A stretch of DNA of 64,000 nt from Flavobacterium sp. 140616W15 (GTDB lineage: Bacteria > Bacteroidota > Bacteroidia > Flavobacteriales > Flavobacteriaceae), in assembly GCF_003668995.1 (NCBI RefSeq), contig NZ_CP033068.1, positions 620,001-684,000 on the forward strand, in the 5' to 3' direction. This document shows, piece after piece, positions 62,141 to 64,000 of the stretch; position 1 is the stretch's first letter; every line of letters starts with the position of its first letter. The position numbers were made by a program, and so were the translations under genes. The notes beneath the pieces were generated by a model. The model saw nothing but the letters and a program-made list of their open reading frames with translations, did not search any database and was not told the origin of the DNA.

Positions 62141-62914
62141 ATGACTATCAAATATAAATTTTTTAATACACAAGAAGATACAAAAGAAATTCTTTTATAT
62201 ATATATAATTTCAATTCTTCCGATGGTATTGTTTTTGGAAATGGTCAACGTAATGTTATTAAATTATTTGATATAAAGGCTAAGACGATTAATATTAAAT
62301 CCTTTAAAATTCCAAATTTATTTAATAAAATAGCTTATAAATATTTTAGAAAATCAAAAGCAAGACGTTCTTTTGAATACGCTACAATTTTATTAGAAAG
62401 AGAAATTGGAACTCCGCAACCAATCGCTTTTTTAGAGAACTATAATTGGCTTGGTTTAAGAGATAGTTACTACGTTAGTGAACATTTAGTAACTGAGTTA
62501 ACTTATAGAGAACTTATTGAGGTTGATAATTATCCTGATTTCGAAAATATATTAAGGCAATTTACCCGTTTTACTTTTAAACTACATGAAAAGGGAATTG
62601 AATTTTTAGACCATTCTCCTGGGAATACATTAATTAAAAAAAGAGGTAATAATGAATATGATTTTTTCTTAGTTGATTTAAATAGAATGAATTTTCATAC
62701 TGAAATGAGTTTTGAACAACGTATGAATAATTTTAGAAGACTTACCCCTCTTAAAGAGATGATTGCAATTATGAGTAATGAGTATGCAAAATTATATTCA
62801 GCTAAGACTGAGACTCAAATTTTTGAAAAAATGTGGAAAGATACCGTTAAATTTCAAGAAGAATTTGCGAAAAAGCAAAGGTTAAAAAAGAGATTAAAGT
62901 TTTGGAAATCTTAA
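62141..62914 (+). CDS. Lipopolysaccharide kinase-like protein (Kdo/InaA family)
   Basis: 257 residues with a protein-kinase-like fold of the lipopolysaccharide kinase (WaaP/KdkA/InaA) group: VIKLFD near the nucleotide loop, KARRSFEYATILLEREIGTPQPIAFLE (lysine/glutamate side), EKGIEFLDHSPGNTLI (catalytic aspartate-like loop) and FFLVDLNRMNF (metal-binding DLN, the DFG equivalent). It probably phosphorylates a core sugar. Follows the broken glycosyltransferase at 22 bases. Confidence 0.8.
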   Translation: MTIKYKFFNTQEDTKEILLYIYNFNSSDGIVFGNGQRNVIKLFDIKAKTINIKSFKIPNLFNKIAYKYFRKSKARRSFEYATILLEREIGTPQPIAFLENYNWLGLRDSYYVSEHLVTELTYRELIEVDNYPDFENILRQFTRFTFKLHEKGIEFLDHSPGNTLIKKRGNNEYDFFLVDLNRMNFHTEMSFEQRMNNFRRLTPLKEMIAIMSNEYAKLYSAKTETQIFEKMWKDTVKFQEEFAKKQRLKKRLKFWKS

Positions 62915-62922
62915 AAAAAAAA

Positions 62923-62957
62923 AAACATTATTTTAAATAATGTTTTTTTTTTTTTTT
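62923..62957. terminator. Convergent terminator hairpin
   Basis: An A-run with ACATTATTT pairs with AAATAATGT and a long T-run. Stops the kinase-like gene and probably the right-edge gene on the minus strand. Confidence 0.75.
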
Positions 62958-62987
62958 GTTGATACCCTTCCAGGCTTTACTTGTCTT

Positions 62988-64000
62988 TTAAAGATTCTTA
63001 GTTATAAAGAACTCAATCTGATCTTTGAATAATTCAGGATTAAATTGTTCGTAAAGTTGAGCGAAATTATTTTTAATCTCCTTGTGTGGTAAACTTAAAT
63101 CAATTAATTCGGGTTTAAAATCATTTAAATGTACCGAAATATTGCGTAATCCATCTTCAAAGGTTGCCCAGTCGTTTTTCTTAACATATGGTGAAAAGAT
63201 TGTAAAAGAGGGTTTGTTCAATGCTTTTGCCATATTAATTGCTCCGCCATCGTTTCCTATGATTATATCACACTGATTCATTATGCCTATAAAGGATCGT
63301 AAATTACTGCCTAATAAATCAAAATGGATTTTTTCTTGGGTACTTTTTGAGCATAAATTGAATACTTTTTGAGCGTCTTCAATTTGATTTGGAAAATAAT
63401 TAAAAAGAATAGTTAGGTTTTTGTTCTCTGCAACATATTCTACTACTTTAGCCATGTATTCTAGAGGGTAAGTTTTAGATTTTTCACTTCCCAAAAGACT
63501 TATCATTACGATTTTCTGGTCTTTTTTTACTTTATGTTTGTCTAAAAGAGCAATTGCCTCATCGTTTTCGTCATTACTTACATATAATTTTGGAAAAGGA
63601 TCTATTGAATCAGCGTCCAAATTTAAAGGATTTAATAGCAAAAGTCTGTTATCTATAGCTAGTCCATATTTAGTTTCAGTAGTGTCCTCAAAACGCTTCA
63701 TGTTATGATTGTAAAACAAAGACGAATACCATTTGTAGTATGATATTTTATAATCAGCACCAGAAAAAATGGTTATTAAATTAGTTTCTAATTTACCATA
63801 AACATCAATTAATATATCATACTTATTAGATCTCATTTTGAAAATAAAATTAAATAATGATAGATATGATTTTCTTGTTTTATTTTCTAATACAATTACC
63901 GAGTCAATATTCGGATTACCTATTAAAACATCTGTGCAATTAGAATAACACATATAGTCTATAGTAGAATTGGGATATTTTTTTTAAGATTATTACAAAG
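62988..64000 (-). CDS. Family 9 glycosyltransferase (heptosyltransferase-like), N-terminus outside the window and probably frameshifted
   Basis: The open frame from 63953 (MCYSNCTDVLIGNPNIDSVIVLE) contains VMISLLGSEKSKTYPLEYMAKVVEYVAE (nucleotide-sugar loop), and the acceptor-side motif MNQCDIIIGNDGGAINMAKALNKPSFTIFSPY typical of GT9. The frame upstream of 63953 continues to STIDY but meets a TAA just before 63985. Adding one A to the A8 run (T run 63978-63985) would read NNLKKKYPNSTIDYMCY, a normal GT9 N-terminal half. The gene therefore extends past the right edge; the annotated start at 63953 is not real. Confidence 0.8.

Overview
The window is AT-rich chromosomal DNA from a member of the Flavobacteriaceae, most likely the genus Flavobacterium. 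Evidence: promoters of the Bacteroidetes TTG-N(17-23)-TANNTTTG type, a SusC-type TonB-dependent receptor with an N-terminal carboxypeptidase-regulatory domain, a LolD-type ATPase carrying the [12 protein letters not shown] block, small families typical of this group (DUF6048, DUF6095, DUF6146, DUF6452, DUF6787, TIGR02757), and dispersed intergenic palindromes. No rRNA, tRNA, CRISPR array, insertion sequence or prophage is visible.

Layout. 1-3.5 kb: the edge of a BatA-type von Willebrand protein, an exported lactonase-family propeller and a DEAD-box helicase. 3.9-7.1 kb: a lineage-specific patch of exported and membrane proteins of unknown function, including one gene broken twice. 7.1-9.9 kb: a membrane-bound AraC-type regulator and a serine beta-lactamase-family hydrolase with a candidate operator between them. 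9.9-18 kb: TIGR02757, a LolD-like ATPase with an inserted membrane hairpin, small envelope proteins, the serine pathway (serC, serA), a LuxC-like acyl-CoA reductase and a ferredoxin. 18-28.4 kb: an exported protein, a TonB-dependent receptor, ychF, a lipoprotein, a YihY protein, an FMN reductase, a transglutaminase-like protein and nicotinate phosphoribosyltransferase. 28.6-34.4 kb: topoisomerase IV (parE, parC) with a DUF1016/PDDEXK nuclease between the two subunits. 35-45 kb: TerC, lipoprotein, DinB-like protein, pentapeptide-repeat protein, murQ, ZIP transporter, methyltransferases, DUF6048/DUF6452 and the RlmD-type rRNA methyltransferase. 45-53 kb: a histidine kinase, cysM-cysE, Smr protein, cysteine desulfurase and a YrdC-type tRNA-modification enzyme. 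53-64 kb: a surface-glycan gene cluster (at least eight glycosyltransferase-like genes plus a lipopolysaccharide-kinase-like gene) reaching the right edge.

The strongest cross-cutting signal is technical or mutational. Six genes (one of them twice) are split by single-base frameshifts. Every one is repaired by adding exactly one base at or near a homopolymer run: the unknown gene at 5115-6558 (two sites), serC, the DUF6048 gene, two glycosyltransferases, and probably the glycosyltransferase at the right edge. Deletion-only, homopolymer-only errors, including one in a biosynthetic gene, look more like consensus undercalls than real gene loss. They should be settled before any of these genes is called dead.

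The most interesting biological candidates are the LolD-like ATPase with a two-helix membrane hairpin inserted ahead of its Q-loop, the nuclease gene inside the parE-parC transcription unit, the inverted repeat between the AraC-type regulator and the hydrolase, and several families of dispersed palindromic repeats, one of which lies between co-directional genes at several sites.
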